Source: Spirochaetota bacterium
GTDB lineage: Bacteria; Spirochaetota; UBA4802; JAKQUI01
Length of the DNA: 64,000 bases
Assembly (NCBI GenBank): GCA_029562645.1
Contig: JAKQUI010000084.1
Location: 184,893-248,892, forward strand
Direction: 5' to 3'
The notes beneath the pieces are model-generated. The model worked only from the letters and a program-made list of their open reading frames with translations. It did no database searches and was not told the origin of the DNA. Position numbers and translations under genes: made by a program. This document shows, piece after piece, positions 34,864-42,946 of the stretch (positions are counted from its first letter, which is position 1; each line of letters opens with the position of its first letter).

Positions 34864-35631
34864 TCAGTGTGAACGCATACGACGAACGGCGGCATTGTGG
34901 CGTCGAAGCTGGCGCACGAGGTCCTGGAGCTCCTCGGGGTCGACGATCCCCCGCTCGACAAAAAAGCAGCCGATGGGTTTTTGCAGCATATGCTGTCGTC
35001 CCAGGATCGCCTTGTGCTCGAGGTCGGTCACGTACCCATTGCGAAGCGCGTATTCCCCGATTTTCTCGTTGTGATCCCGCGCGGCGAGTATCCGCGTGAT
35101 ATCCTGGACAGTCATGATTTTCCAGTCGATCGCGATCTTCCCGTATGACGGGCGCTGTTTCCGCTGCCAGAATACGGCATCGGCAAGCGTGTTGATGGAT
35201 ATCCGCCGCTGATAGAAAAGGAATTGCCCCAGCAAAAGCTCCGTTGCCGGGACAATCGGTTTCACCGGGCCGGAGGCCTGCGCGCGAAATGAGAACCGGT
35301 GCGTGATTTCCGTCGTCGATGACCGGGAATTGTTTTTCTGGACAAATTCCGCAAGATGCAAATAGGCTTCATTGATCGCGCGAAAATGGCGCTCAAGCTC
35401 GTCGGGGTCGCGCCCCAGCAGCTTTGCGCGGTCGGGATGGTTTTCCATCACCCGGTTGCGATACGCGGACTTGATGTCGGACAGGCTCAAAAGCCGCAAA
35501 AAGTCCACCGTGATCCGGGTCTGCTCGGAAAACAGCGTCCTGCACGATCGAAAAAGATCGGTATCGGTTGATTGGATAATCATGTTCGGACCGTCACATC
35601 GGGCACGATAGTATCTTTTCGGTTCACCCAT
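34864..35631 (-). CDS. J-domain protein with MshEN/GspE-N-like tail
   Basis: This 255-aa protein carries 'LLSLSDIKSAYRNRVMENHP' with the HPD tripeptide at ~65-67 and 'HFRAINEAYLHLAEFVQ', which form a J domain, so it should stimulate a DnaK ATPase. From ~120, two repeats resemble the MshEN/T2SS-ATPase N-terminal module ('LLGQFLFYQRRISINTLADA', then 'KIGEYALRNGYVTDLEHKAI' and 'PIGCFFVERGIVDPEELQDL'), which in other proteins binds cyclic-di-GMP or partner proteins. The same module is present in the CheA of this window. The start is uncertain: 35631, or an ATG at 35583 beginning 'MIIQSTDTD'. Neither has a strong ribosome site. Confidence 0.68.
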   Translation of the reverse strand: MGEPKRYYRARCDGPNMIIQSTDTDLFRSCRTLFSEQTRITVDFLRLLSLSDIKSAYRNRVMENHPDRAKLLGRDPDELERHFRAINEAYLHLAEFVQKNNSRSSTTEITHRFSFRAQASGPVKPIVPATELLLGQFLFYQRRISINTLADAVFWQRKQRPSYGKIAIDWKIMTVQDITRILAARDHNEKIGEYALRNGYVTDLEHKAILGRQHMLQKPIGCFFVERGIVDPEELQDLVRQLRRHNAAVRRMRSH

Positions 35632-35778
35632 GGAAAAAGTACATCGTTCTTTGCGGAATTACACTTCTTTTCTCATGGAAGTGCAACTATTTCACGGCGC
35701 CGTGAAACGGCAATCATAATCGTCAATGACGCAGCGCCCACGCCTCCACTTCCTTTGGAAACCATTCCAGCAGGGAGT

Positions 35779-35895
35779 CGATTGAGACGGTAGGATATCA
35801 TGCTCGCCCCGCCGCGAACAATACATCCATGTATTCGCGGCTCCAGCAGCCAATCCGGGCTGCTTGCTCGCTGTGACATCCTGCCGTCTCAATCG
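35779..35895. repeat. Inverted-repeat-bounded element (117 bp)
   Basis: Left arm CGATTGAGACGGTAGGAT (35779-35796); right arm ATCCTGCCGTCTCAATCG (35878-35895) is its reverse complement with one mismatch. Between them lie an ATACATCCATGTAT palindrome and an AGCAGCC/GGCTGCT hairpin. It could be a MITE-like insertion or a structured RNA. Confidence 0.55.
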
Positions 35896-35975
35896 GTGCT
35901 ATTGGTAATAAACCTACTGAAATAGGCCCTTAGCACAATCATTGGCGCCAATGACATACTGCGTTGAAAAACGGG

Positions 35976-36003
35976 TTGACGTAATATCAAAAAACGCCAT
36001 AGT
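35976..36003 (+). promoter_or_regulatory. Promoter of the cheR-cheB-cheY-cheD-cheD array
   Basis: TTGACG (35976-35981), 16-bp spacer, CATAGT (35998-36003), 60 bp before the cheR start. A perfect 14-bp palindrome (35940-35953) sits 22 bp upstream of the -35 and could be an operator. Confidence 0.45.
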
Positions 36004-36062
36004 AGAAATGTCGAGGCTGTGCGAGATCGCATGGGTAGCGCGGTCCCGTCACCTCGCGGAAT

Positions 36063-36917
36063 ATGATGGAAACGATACAAACACCTCAGGGCGTCCTGGC
36101 CATCAGCGACGAAGAGTTCGAATTCTTCCGTTCGATCGTGTACGAAGAGTCCGGGATCGACCTCTCCGACAAGAAAAAGGCGCTTCTGCAGGCGCGCCTG
36201 ACCAAGCGCTTGCGCGAGCTCAGGATACGCACCTACCATGAATACATCGGCCATCTCAAAAGTCATTTTCACGATGAGATCGAGCACTTCATCAATTGCA
36301 TCACCACCAACAAGACCGAGTTTTTCCGCGAGGGGGGGCACTTCGAATTTCTGCGCACGACGGTCCTGCCCGCCTATGAGCGCGAGAAACGGCGTCGCAT
36401 ACGGATCTGGAGCGCGGGGTGCTCCACCGGCGAGGAGCCGTACACCATCGCCATCGTCCTGCTTGATTACTTCGACGGACGGGCCCTCCCGGACGTGAAG
36501 ATCCTCGCGACCGACATCGACAGCCGCGTCCTCGAGACCGCGAAAGCGGGGACCTATAAAGCGGAGTCGGTGCACATGATCGGGCTGGACATGCTCCGAC
36601 GCTATTTCTACCGGGGCACCGGGGAAAACCAGGGGCTCTTCAAGGTGAAGCACGACGTCCGCCGCCTCATCTCTTTCCGCCGGCTCAATCTGCTGGACGA
36701 ATCATACCCCATGAAAAATACATTTGACATCATATTCTGCCGGAATGTTATCATTTATTTCGACAAAGACACCCAGAACGCGCTGTTCGCGAAGTTCCAC
36801 AGGTATCTCGCCGACGACGGGTATCTTTTCATGGGTCATTCCGAGGCGCTGATCGGCCGGTCCAGCTTGTTTCAGCTCAAGACAAACGCCGTGTACGAGA
36901 AATCGGGGAACCGGTAA
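36063..36917 (+). CDS. cheR: Chemoreceptor glutamate methyltransferase CheR
   Basis: This 284-aa enzyme transfers methyl from SAM to glutamates of MCPs, resetting receptor activity. The N-terminal helical domain ('FRSIVYEESGIDLSDKKKAL', 'LLQARLTKRLREL') is followed by 'TTNKTEFFREGGHFEFL' and the SAM site 'IRIWSAGCSTGEEPYTIAIV', then 'KILATDIDS' and 'IIFCRNVIIYFD'. All family motifs are intact. It is the first gene of the rightward chemotaxis array, 38 bp before cheB. The CA-MCP fusion in this window ends in a pentapeptide that fits the CheR-docking consensus. Confidence 0.96.
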   Translation: MMETIQTPQGVLAISDEEFEFFRSIVYEESGIDLSDKKKALLQARLTKRLRELRIRTYHEYIGHLKSHFHDEIEHFINCITTNKTEFFREGGHFEFLRTTVLPAYEREKRRRIRIWSAGCSTGEEPYTIAIVLLDYFDGRALPDVKILATDIDSRVLETAKAGTYKAESVHMIGLDMLRRYFYRGTGENQGLFKVKHDVRRLISFRRLNLLDESYPMKNTFDIIFCRNVIIYFDKDTQNALFAKFHRYLADDGYLFMGHSEALIGRSSLFQLKTNAVYEKSGNR

Positions 36918-36955
36918 CGGGGACGGCGCAGGGGCAGCATCGACGGAGCGAGGGC

Positions 36956-38047
36956 ATGGGAAAAGTAAAGGTGCTGATAGTCGATGATTCCGCGGTGATG
37001 CGGAAGACGCTCGAGAAATCGCTCGTGCGCTCCAAGGACATCGAGGTGGTGGGCACGGCGCTGGATCCCTACATCGCCGTGGACAAGATCAAGAAGCTCC
37101 AACCCGACGTCATCACGCTCGACATCGAGATGCCGCGCATGGACGGGCTCACCTTCCTTTCCAAGCTGATGATCGCCACGCCGATGCCGGTGATCATGGT
37201 GAGCGCGCTCACCGACGCGGGAGCGACCGTGACGATCAAGGCGCTCGAGCTGGGCGCGGTCGATTTCATTCTCAAGCCGCAGCTCGAGGACGCGGCGGGA
37301 TGGGACGAGTTTTCGCGCGAACTCGTCGACAAGGTTCTCGCGGCCGGGGGCGCGCACGTGAAGCGCAAACGCACCGATGCCCCGGCACCCGGCGCGGTGA
37401 CGATCTCGGTGGACCAGAAGTTCAGCGCCGACGTGATCCTTCCAAAAAAGCGCCCCGATCTTGCGAAGGCGCACACCGGCACCGTCATCGCCATCGGCGC
37501 CTCCACGGGCGGGACGGAGGTCATCAACGAGATCCTCATGGGGCTCGGCGAGGATGCGCCCGGCATCGTGATCGTGCAGCACATGCCTGAGAAATTCACC
37601 AAGGCCTTCGCCGACCGCGTAAACGGACAGACACGGCTCTCCGTCAAAGAGGCCGTCCATGGCGACCGGCTCTACCGGGGCATCGCCCTCATCGCGCCGG
37701 GGAATTTCCACATGCTGCTCAGGCGCGACGCGACCGGATACTGGGTGGAGATAAACGACGGGCCCCCGGTGAACCGTCACCGCCCGTCGGTGGATGTGCT
37801 GTTCCGGTCAACGGCGCAGGTCGCCGGCGGAAGCGCCGTCGGGGTGCTCCTCACCGGCATGGGCGCCGACGGCGCGGAAGGCCTGCTCGAGATGAAGGAG
37901 GCGGGGGCGCGCACCATCGCGCAGGACGAGGCGTCCTCGACCGTCTTCGGCATGCCGCGCGAGGCGATCATCCGCGGCGCGGCCGACATGGTGAAAAACC
38001 CGCGCGGGATCATCGCCTATCTCGGTGGGCTTACCGGCGAGGATTGA
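36956..38047 (+). CDS. cheB: Chemotaxis methylesterase/deamidase CheB
   Basis: This 363-aa protein removes MCP methyl groups when its receiver is phosphorylated by CheA. The receiver has 'VKVLIVDDSAVMRKTLE' and acceptor Asp56 in 'VITLDIEMPRMDG'. The C-terminal esterase domain shows the full Ser-His-Asp triad: 'VIAIGASTGGTEV', 'IVIVQHMPEKFT' and 'LLTGMGADGAEG'. The length is typical. Start ATG at 36956 behind GGAGCGAGGG. Confidence 0.97.
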   Translation: MGKVKVLIVDDSAVMRKTLEKSLVRSKDIEVVGTALDPYIAVDKIKKLQPDVITLDIEMPRMDGLTFLSKLMIATPMPVIMVSALTDAGATVTIKALELGAVDFILKPQLEDAAGWDEFSRELVDKVLAAGGAHVKRKRTDAPAPGAVTISVDQKFSADVILPKKRPDLAKAHTGTVIAIGASTGGTEVINEILMGLGEDAPGIVIVQHMPEKFTKAFADRVNGQTRLSVKEAVHGDRLYRGIALIAPGNFHMLLRRDATGYWVEINDGPPVNRHRPSVDVLFRSTAQVAGGSAVGVLLTGMGADGAEGLLEMKEAGARTIAQDEASSTVFGMPREAIIRGAADMVKNPRGIIAYLGGLTGED

Positions 38048-38179
38048 CGTTCGGGCCGCAGGTGCGATACATCGCATCGGCGATTACATCATACGGAACG
38101 GGTCGTTTCGGATTGACAGTCAGTATCGAGTAATGGCGCATGACCGGGAGACGCGCCAGGCCCGCTCAGAGGAGGTTTC

Positions 38180-38551
38180 ATGAAGCATATACTCATCATC
38201 GACGATTCCCCGACGATCCGGATCAGCGTCGAGCACGCCTTGAAGTCGCTCGGCCATGCGATGGTATGCGCCGAAAACGGCCGGGACGCCCTCGGCAAGA
38301 TCGACGCGCTGATCGCGCAGGGCCACGATATCGCGCTATGCGTGCTCGACGTGAACATGCCTGAGATGGACGGCATCTCGTTTCTCAAGGAATTCCGGTC
38401 ACGGGACAAGTTCACCCCCGTGCTCATCCTGACAACGGAATCCGAGGATGACAAGATAAAAGAGGGCCGTTCCCACGGCGCGTCGGGATGGATCATCAAG
38501 CCGTTCAAGCCCGACGAGCTCCTTTCCGTGGCGAAGCGGTTCTTGAAGTGA
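38180..38551 (+). CDS. cheY: CheY-like response regulator
   Basis: This 123-aa single receiver domain has Asp57 in 'CVLDVNMPEMDG', Thr85/86 in 'LILTTESED' and Lys107 in 'GWIIKPF'. It has the TTES-x-x-x-KIKEG segment typical of chemotaxis CheYs close to a motor or CheD partner. A textbook AGGAGG precedes the ATG. It is clearly a paralogue of the cheY at 40496-40867, with the same length and the same acceptor and Lys positions. Either could be the motor-binding form; in systems with CheD, CheY-P can also stimulate CheD/CheC. Confidence 0.93.
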   Translation: MKHILIIDDSPTIRISVEHALKSLGHAMVCAENGRDALGKIDALIAQGHDIALCVLDVNMPEMDGISFLKEFRSRDKFTPVLILTTESEDDKIKEGRSHGASGWIIKPFKPDELLSVAKRFLK

Positions 38552-38619
38552 TCGCGCATTCGCATGCCATCCGTCGGGCGCACAACGATCGTCTCGGACA
38601 ATAACCAGGAACAGGCGAC

Positions 38620-39210
38620 ATGATAAAGAAAACCGATTCCCAGTTCAATAAACCGCTCTACATCCTCTACCCGGGTGAATTCTACGCGACGAAAGAGGAC
38701 TGCGTTATCAGCACGGTCCTCGGGTCCTGCATGGCCGTGTGCCTCTTTGACGTGGCCAAGAGGATCGGCGGAATGGGCATTTTCATCGTCCCGGGGACCA
38801 TCGGCACCAGCGGCATCATATCGGACGCCATCGCGAGCAAGGGGATCGGGGACATCGAGCTTCTGCTGGGCGAGATCGTGAAAATCGGCGGCGACCGCCG
38901 GTACCTGAAGGCCAAGATCTTTGGGGCCGGCTACCCCGCGGACAGCTCCTCCCAGATGGAGCAGGTGATGAACAGCAACATCAAGTTCATCTACGAGTAC
39001 TTCACCCTGGAAAACATGACCGTCGAGCGCAGCGACCTCGGCGGAGAGTTCCGCCGACGCCTCTACTTTTTCCCGTGGACGGGAAAGGTGTACCGGAACA
39101 TCCTGCAAAACAACGAGGAGTCGTCCGAGTTCATCAAGCTTGAGCAAGAGTACATAGACTCGGAATTCCGCCAGAAGGAAAAGTTCGGCCGCGTGATCCT
39201 CTTCGACTGA
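38620..39210 (+). CDS. CheD-family protein lacking the catalytic His (CheD1)
   Basis: This 196-aa CheD-fold protein aligns with the gene immediately downstream from residue 1. Thr32 and Cys37 of the deamidase site ('ISTVLGSCMAVCLFD') are present, but the active His of 'GMNHF' is Ile54 in 'GGMGIFIVPG'. Deamidation of receptor glutamines is therefore unlikely. The C-terminus is also longer and more acidic ('NNEESSEFIKLEQEY'). It may bind MCPs or regulate its twin. It lies between cheY and the intact cheD with gaps of 68 and 16 bp, so it is under the same control. Confidence 0.85.
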   Translation: MIKKTDSQFNKPLYILYPGEFYATKEDCVISTVLGSCMAVCLFDVAKRIGGMGIFIVPGTIGTSGIISDAIASKGIGDIELLLGEIVKIGGDRRYLKAKIFGAGYPADSSSQMEQVMNSNIKFIYEYFTLENMTVERSDLGGEFRRRLYFFPWTGKVYRNILQNNEESSEFIKLEQEYIDSEFRQKEKFGRVILFD

Positions 39211-39226
39211 CCGAACGCATTGCACC

Positions 39227-39808
39227 ATGTACGAGCGCTATAGCAAAAAATACGAGAAAAAGATCACCATCATCCATCCGGGCGAGTTCTATGTTTCGCG
39301 CAACGACGAACTCATCGGCACGCTGCTGGGGTCCTGCGTGGCGGTGTGCCTGCACGATGCCTCGTCGGGGCTGGCCGGCATGAACCATTTCATGCTGCCG
39401 GGGCGCATCTCGGAACGAGACATCTTCCAGGACAGCTCGGCGAAGTACGGCATTACGGCCATCAACGAGCTGATTTCCCACATGGAACGCGCCGGGGCCC
39501 CCATCAGGAATCTCTCGGCGAAGGTGTTCGGCGGAGGGCACGTCTTGAGCCTTGAGGCCAACTCGGTCACGATACCGCACGACAATGTACGCCTCGCGCG
39601 CGTGCTGCTGGAACATGCCGACATCCCCATCGTGGCATCGGACGTGGGCGAGAACTACACTCGCAAGATCCTCATGGACGTGAAAAGCGGCCGGATCTAC
39701 CTGAAGAAATCCACGCGCCAGGACGTTATCGATTTTGTCGATGGGCGCGAACAGACCTATGCGCAGCGCCTCGGGCGCCCCGCCGGAAAAGCCGTCGCCG
39801 GACGCTAG
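39227..39808 (+). CDS. cheD: Chemoreceptor glutamine deamidase CheD
   Basis: This 193-aa intact CheD deamidates specific MCP glutamines and can bind CheC or receptors. The Cys-His-Thr triad is visible: Thr32 and Cys37 in 'GTLLGSCVAVCLHD' and His54 in 'GLAGMNHFMLPG'. 'AKVFGGGHVL' follows, as in the family. It is the last gene of the rightward array and ends 41 bp before the shared terminator region. The ribosome site is poor, so it may be translated by coupling to CheD1 16 bp upstream. Confidence 0.95.
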   Translation: MYERYSKKYEKKITIIHPGEFYVSRNDELIGTLLGSCVAVCLHDASSGLAGMNHFMLPGRISERDIFQDSSAKYGITAINELISHMERAGAPIRNLSAKVFGGGHVLSLEANSVTIPHDNVRLARVLLEHADIPIVASDVGENYTRKILMDVKSGRIYLKKSTRQDVIDFVDGREQTYAQRLGRPAGKAVAGR

Positions 39809-39849
39809 GGGCCGTCGCCTATCATCCGCGCCGCGCCGCGCCACGGGAG

Positions 39850-39882
39850 AAAAAAAGACGGCGCTGGATTAACCGGCGCCGT
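39850..39882 (-). terminator. Rho-independent terminator of the leftward chemotaxis array
   Basis: On the minus strand the stem ACGGCGC / GCGCCGT (7 bp, loop CGGTTAATCCA) is followed by C and seven T (plus-strand A run 39850-39856). It lies about 107 bp past the cheW stop. There is no T-run on the plus side, so it serves mainly the minus strand. Confidence 0.8.
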
Positions 39883-39988
39883 TACAGAGATGATTGTTTG
39901 GTGGGATTAAAAAGGGGAATGAGTCACAGAAACATAAGACCTCCCACCGCCACCCAGCACGTTCGATGCATTCCGATGCCGCATCGGC

Positions 39989-40483
39989 CTATTTGCGCTC
40001 GATGGACTCGACCTCGTCCTGCGAGAGGATCCGGTCCACGTCCAGGATGATGACCAGCTGGTCGTCCCGGTTCCCGATCCCGCTGATAAAGTCGGTCTCG
40101 ATCTTCGCGCTGAAGTGCGGCGTGTCCTGAATGCCCTTGATGGGGATCTCCACCACGTCGGAGACCGCGTCCACGATCATGCCGATATTGATGCCGCGCA
40201 CCTCCACGATGAGGATCACCGTGTTCACCTCGTAGGCGCGCTCCTCCATGCGGAACTTGATGCGCATGTCCACCACCGGGACCACGGTCCCGCGCAGGTT
40301 GATGACGCCCTTCATGTACGGCAGGCTGTTGGGCACGTGCGTGATCTGCGTCATGCCGATGATCTCCTGCACCTTGAGCACGGGCACGCCGTACACCTCC
40401 GCGCCAATCACGAAGGTCACATACTGAGCCGATTCCAGCGTCTCGTTTTCGAGCACGGTCGATTTTGCCGACGGTTCATACAT
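39989..40483 (-). CDS. cheW: Chemotaxis coupling protein CheW
   Basis: This 164-aa adaptor links MCPs to CheA in the receptor array. 'QYVTFVIGAEVYGVPVLKVQ' opens the SH3-like domain, followed by 'IIGMTQITHVPNSLPYMKGV', 'INLRGTVVPVVDMRIKF' and 'ISGIGNRDDQLVIILDVDRI', all classic CheW signatures. It starts behind GGGGGAGAGG at 40483, 12 bp after the cheY stop. It is the last gene before the terminator. Confidence 0.96.
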   Translation of the reverse strand: MYEPSAKSTVLENETLESAQYVTFVIGAEVYGVPVLKVQEIIGMTQITHVPNSLPYMKGVINLRGTVVPVVDMRIKFRMEERAYEVNTVILIVEVRGINIGMIVDAVSDVVEIPIKGIQDTPHFSAKIETDFISGIGNRDDQLVIILDVDRILSQDEVESIERK

Positions 40484-40495
40484 AATCCTCTCCCC

Positions 40496-40867
40496 CTATC
40501 TCACCAGTCTTTGGACGGTCTGCAGGAGCTGCGGCTGCTGGAACGGCTTCACCATCCAGCCCGAAGCGCCCGCGTCCTTGCCTTCCTTGATCTTCTCGTT
40601 TTGCGACTCGGTCGTGAGCACCAGGATGGGCGTAAAGCGGTCCTCCTGGCGAAAATGCTTGATGAAGGTGATGCCGTCCATCTCGGGCATGTTCACGTCC
40701 ACCATGACCAGCGCCAACTCGTCGCCCTTCTCCTTGAGCTCCTTCACCTTCTCCAGCGCCACGCGGCCGTTGTCGGCCGGCACCACGGGGTACCCGGTCT
40801 CCTTGATGGCGAACTGGATGCTCGTGCGGATCGTGGGCGAATCGTCGATCACCATGATGTACTTCAT
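40496..40867 (-). CDS. cheY: CheY-like response regulator (second copy)
   Basis: This 123-aa receiver has Asp57 in 'VMVDVNMPEMDG', Thr85/86 in 'LVLTTESQN' and Lys107 in 'GWMVKPF'. It is a paralogue of the gene at 38180-38551 but sits within the cheA-cheW side of the locus. Ribosome site TAGGAGGG. It is placed between the STAS gene (9 bp) and cheW (12 bp). Confidence 0.93.
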   Translation of the reverse strand: MKYIMVIDDSPTIRTSIQFAIKETGYPVVPADNGRVALEKVKELKEKGDELALVMVDVNMPEMDGITFIKHFRQEDRFTPILVLTTESQNEKIKEGKDAGASGWMVKPFQQPQLLQTVQRLVR

Positions 40868-40876
40868 GCGTCCCTC

Positions 40877-41131
40877 CTAACGCGCCAGCCCCGCGAGGGC
40901 CAGCTGTGCGCGAACCGTCTGATTGAGGCCCTTGAGCCTGATCGCCCGCCCCTCGGCGCGCACCAGCCGCTGCGCGGCCGTGAGCACCTGCGCCACGGCC
41001 AGGTCGATCCGGCGCACCTGCGAGAAATCGAGCACCGCATCGCCGCCCTCGGCCAACAGCGCCGCCAGGTCGGCATGAAAGGCCTTGATGTTCTTCACGC
41101 CGACGTCTTCCCGAACGGTCATCTGCCGCAT
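40877..41131 (-). CDS. STAS-domain protein of the chemotaxis cluster
   Basis: This 84-aa single STAS domain contains 'FHADLAALLAEGGDAVLDFS' and 'QVRRIDLAVAQVLTAAQRLV'. The phospho-site loop that usually reads D-S-S/T-G is 'IDLAVAQ' here, so there is no Ser or Thr to phosphorylate and the domain may serve only for binding. Small STAS genes are common beside cheA in spirochaetes and proteobacteria. AAGGAGGG precedes the ATG at 41131. Spacing is 11 bp from the MCP-like gene and 9 bp to cheY. Confidence 0.8.
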   Translation of the reverse strand: MRQMTVREDVGVKNIKAFHADLAALLAEGGDAVLDFSQVRRIDLAVAQVLTAAQRLVRAEGRAIRLKGLNQTVRAQLALAGLAR

Positions 41132-41142
41132 CGCGTCCCTCC

Positions 41143-42912
41143 TTAAAACAGCAGTACGGCGCCCTCGTTCTGCTGCGCCGCGTATTCCCGCAACAGCGCG
41201 GAGAACACCATGCCCCGCGCGCCGTCACCGAAGCTCGCCTCGAGCCGCTCCGACGCCAGCGCCGCCGCCCCGGCCATCTCGCCGGCGCCCGTCGGCGCGC
41301 ACCCGTCGCACGAGGACGCGAGCTTGTCGCGGATCGCGCGCAACAGCGCGCTCATCTCGTCGAGCCGGGACATCTCGCGCTCGTGCGTCTCCATGAAGGC
41401 GATGATGCGCGTGCAGGTGCCGCCGATCTCCCGGGTAATGTCCTGGTAGTACTTCTGCGACTCGTAGAGCTTCACGGATATCTTCCGGATGATCTCGATG
41501 GATTCGCCCAGCACGTCCTTCTGGCGCTCGTAGTTCACGCGGTATTCCTCGATGGAGGCGCGCATGTTCTCCCGGAGCGCGGCGTACACGCCGGAGGTGT
41601 CCCCCACGATCCGCTTCATCTTCCCGGGGAGATCGGCCACGTCGGTGAGCGATGTGGCCAGGGTCTTCCGCAGTTCGAAGTTTTTCGCAAGCTCGATTTT
41701 CGTGAGCATGTTGATGATCTCGAAGCGCCGGATGACCGACGTCATGCCCTGGAGCGATGTCCCGAATCCGTCCATGATCTCCAGGATCTCCGCGGCGACC
41801 GCATAGAGCGTTTTCTTCCGCTCGATGATCTCCACGATATACCCCACGAACTCGTCGCGGATGCGCTCGAGCCGCCCGTAGACGTGCCCGAAGCGCGCCT
41901 CCGAGCCGTCGCCCAGCGCATCGTCGGTCCCGATGGAGCCGATGAAGCGGTTGAGGATGTCCTTCATCCGCGCGCAACAGTCGTGGGTCTCCATGACCAG
42001 CATGTCCGCGTTCGAGAATACGCCGTTCATCCGGTCGCGCATCACCGCCAGCACGATGGGCCGGTAGGATTCGCCCGCGTCCTCGTCGCGCTCCAGCGCG
42101 CACGACTCCTCCACCAGGGCGATGATGCGCTCGATGTCCTGCCGTATGAGGTCCTCCACCTGCAGGCAGCCCAGCGACGATCCGATGGAGCGCTCGATGT
42201 CGGCCGAGTAGTCCATCATCCCGCGCGCGGCGCCCGAGAGCGCGTCCAGGTCCCGCTGCAGGTCGCCGAAGACGATGCGGCACTTGAGCTTCATCTGCGT
42301 CAGGTAGTTCTCGTTGAGGATGTCGATCCGCTCCCGGATCTTCCGGAAGCGCGTGTAGGCCTCGTCCATCTTCCCGATGAGCGCGCGGCTGTCGCCGGAC
42401 AGTCCGTTCGCCACGCCGGAGAGCGCGCTCATCTCCTCGGAGATGCGCGCGAGCGTCTGTCCCTCGGCGCCCGCCTTGATGGACACCAGGCGCGCATTGT
42501 CCGCGTAGATCTCGATGGTCTCGATGAGGTCGATCATGGTGTCGATCTTGTCCCGTATGGCCAGCGACTGCTCGATGGCGCCCGCGACCGCGTCGTTGAT
42601 GGCCGCGTCGTTTTGCATGATGCGCACGGCCTTGTCGATGGCCTCGTCCATGGTGCGCCGGCTCGGGAGCACCACGTCGGCGACGAAGCTCCCGGCGTCA
42701 TTCGCCGGCGCGGCGCCCGCCGGGTAGAAATACTCCATGTAGGGGCCGATGATGCCCCGGAACGAATCCAGCTCCCGCGAGGTCCCCAGGAGAAAGTCCC
42801 CGATCTCCTGGAAGATGGTCGAGAGCCGCGGCTTGAGATCGGCCAGACGCTCGCGGTCGTCGCGCATGAGCTCGAAGACCGAGTACAGAGCAAAGTTCGC
42901 CTGCGCATTCAT
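41143..42912 (-). CDS. Soluble coiled-coil MCP-like protein of the chemotaxis array
   Basis: This 589-aa, almost entirely helical protein has no TM segment and no HAMP. A central motif 'IYADNARLVSIKAGAEGQTL' followed by 'ARISEEMSALSG' aligns with the hairpin tip of chemoreceptors (QTNLLALNA...[15 protein letters not shown]) but is shortened and lacks the conserved QTNLL. A second long helical stretch follows, with 'YRVNYERQKDVLGESIEIIR'. It could be a cytoplasmic receptor, a CheA-scaffold or a degenerate MCP that tunes the array. Start at 42912 behind AAGGAAGG rather than at 42957. It lies between cheA and the STAS gene. Confidence 0.6.
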   Translation of the reverse strand: MNAQANFALYSVFELMRDDRERLADLKPRLSTIFQEIGDFLLGTSRELDSFRGIIGPYMEYFYPAGAAPANDAGSFVADVVLPSRRTMDEAIDKAVRIMQNDAAINDAVAGAIEQSLAIRDKIDTMIDLIETIEIYADNARLVSIKAGAEGQTLARISEEMSALSGVANGLSGDSRALIGKMDEAYTRFRKIRERIDILNENYLTQMKLKCRIVFGDLQRDLDALSGAARGMMDYSADIERSIGSSLGCLQVEDLIRQDIERIIALVEESCALERDEDAGESYRPIVLAVMRDRMNGVFSNADMLVMETHDCCARMKDILNRFIGSIGTDDALGDGSEARFGHVYGRLERIRDEFVGYIVEIIERKKTLYAVAAEILEIMDGFGTSLQGMTSVIRRFEIINMLTKIELAKNFELRKTLATSLTDVADLPGKMKRIVGDTSGVYAALRENMRASIEEYRVNYERQKDVLGESIEIIRKISVKLYESQKYYQDITREIGGTCTRIIAFMETHEREMSRLDEMSALLRAIRDKLASSCDGCAPTGAGEMAGAAALASERLEASFGDGARGMVFSALLREYAAQQNEGAVLLF

Positions 42913-42946
42913 ACATTCCTTCCTTTTATGTGTCCGCCGGGCAGGG

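Larger units (their letters stand above)
35632..36062. other. 431-bp non-coding stretch with several perfect palindromes
   Basis: No ORF here has coding character. It is less GC-rich than its surroundings. It holds an 18-bp perfect palindrome (35690-35707, TTTCACGGCGCCGTGAAA), an 18-bp inverted-repeat pair (35779-35796 and 35878-35895, one mismatch) enclosing two smaller hairpins, a 14-bp palindrome (35940-35953), and the promoter of cheR. It may be a small mobile or regulatory element. Confidence 0.6.

Noticed and set aside
35673..35892. Short minus-strand ORFs in the 431-bp gap
   Set aside because: They run through the palindromes and inverted repeat, lack ribosome sites and resemble no protein I know.
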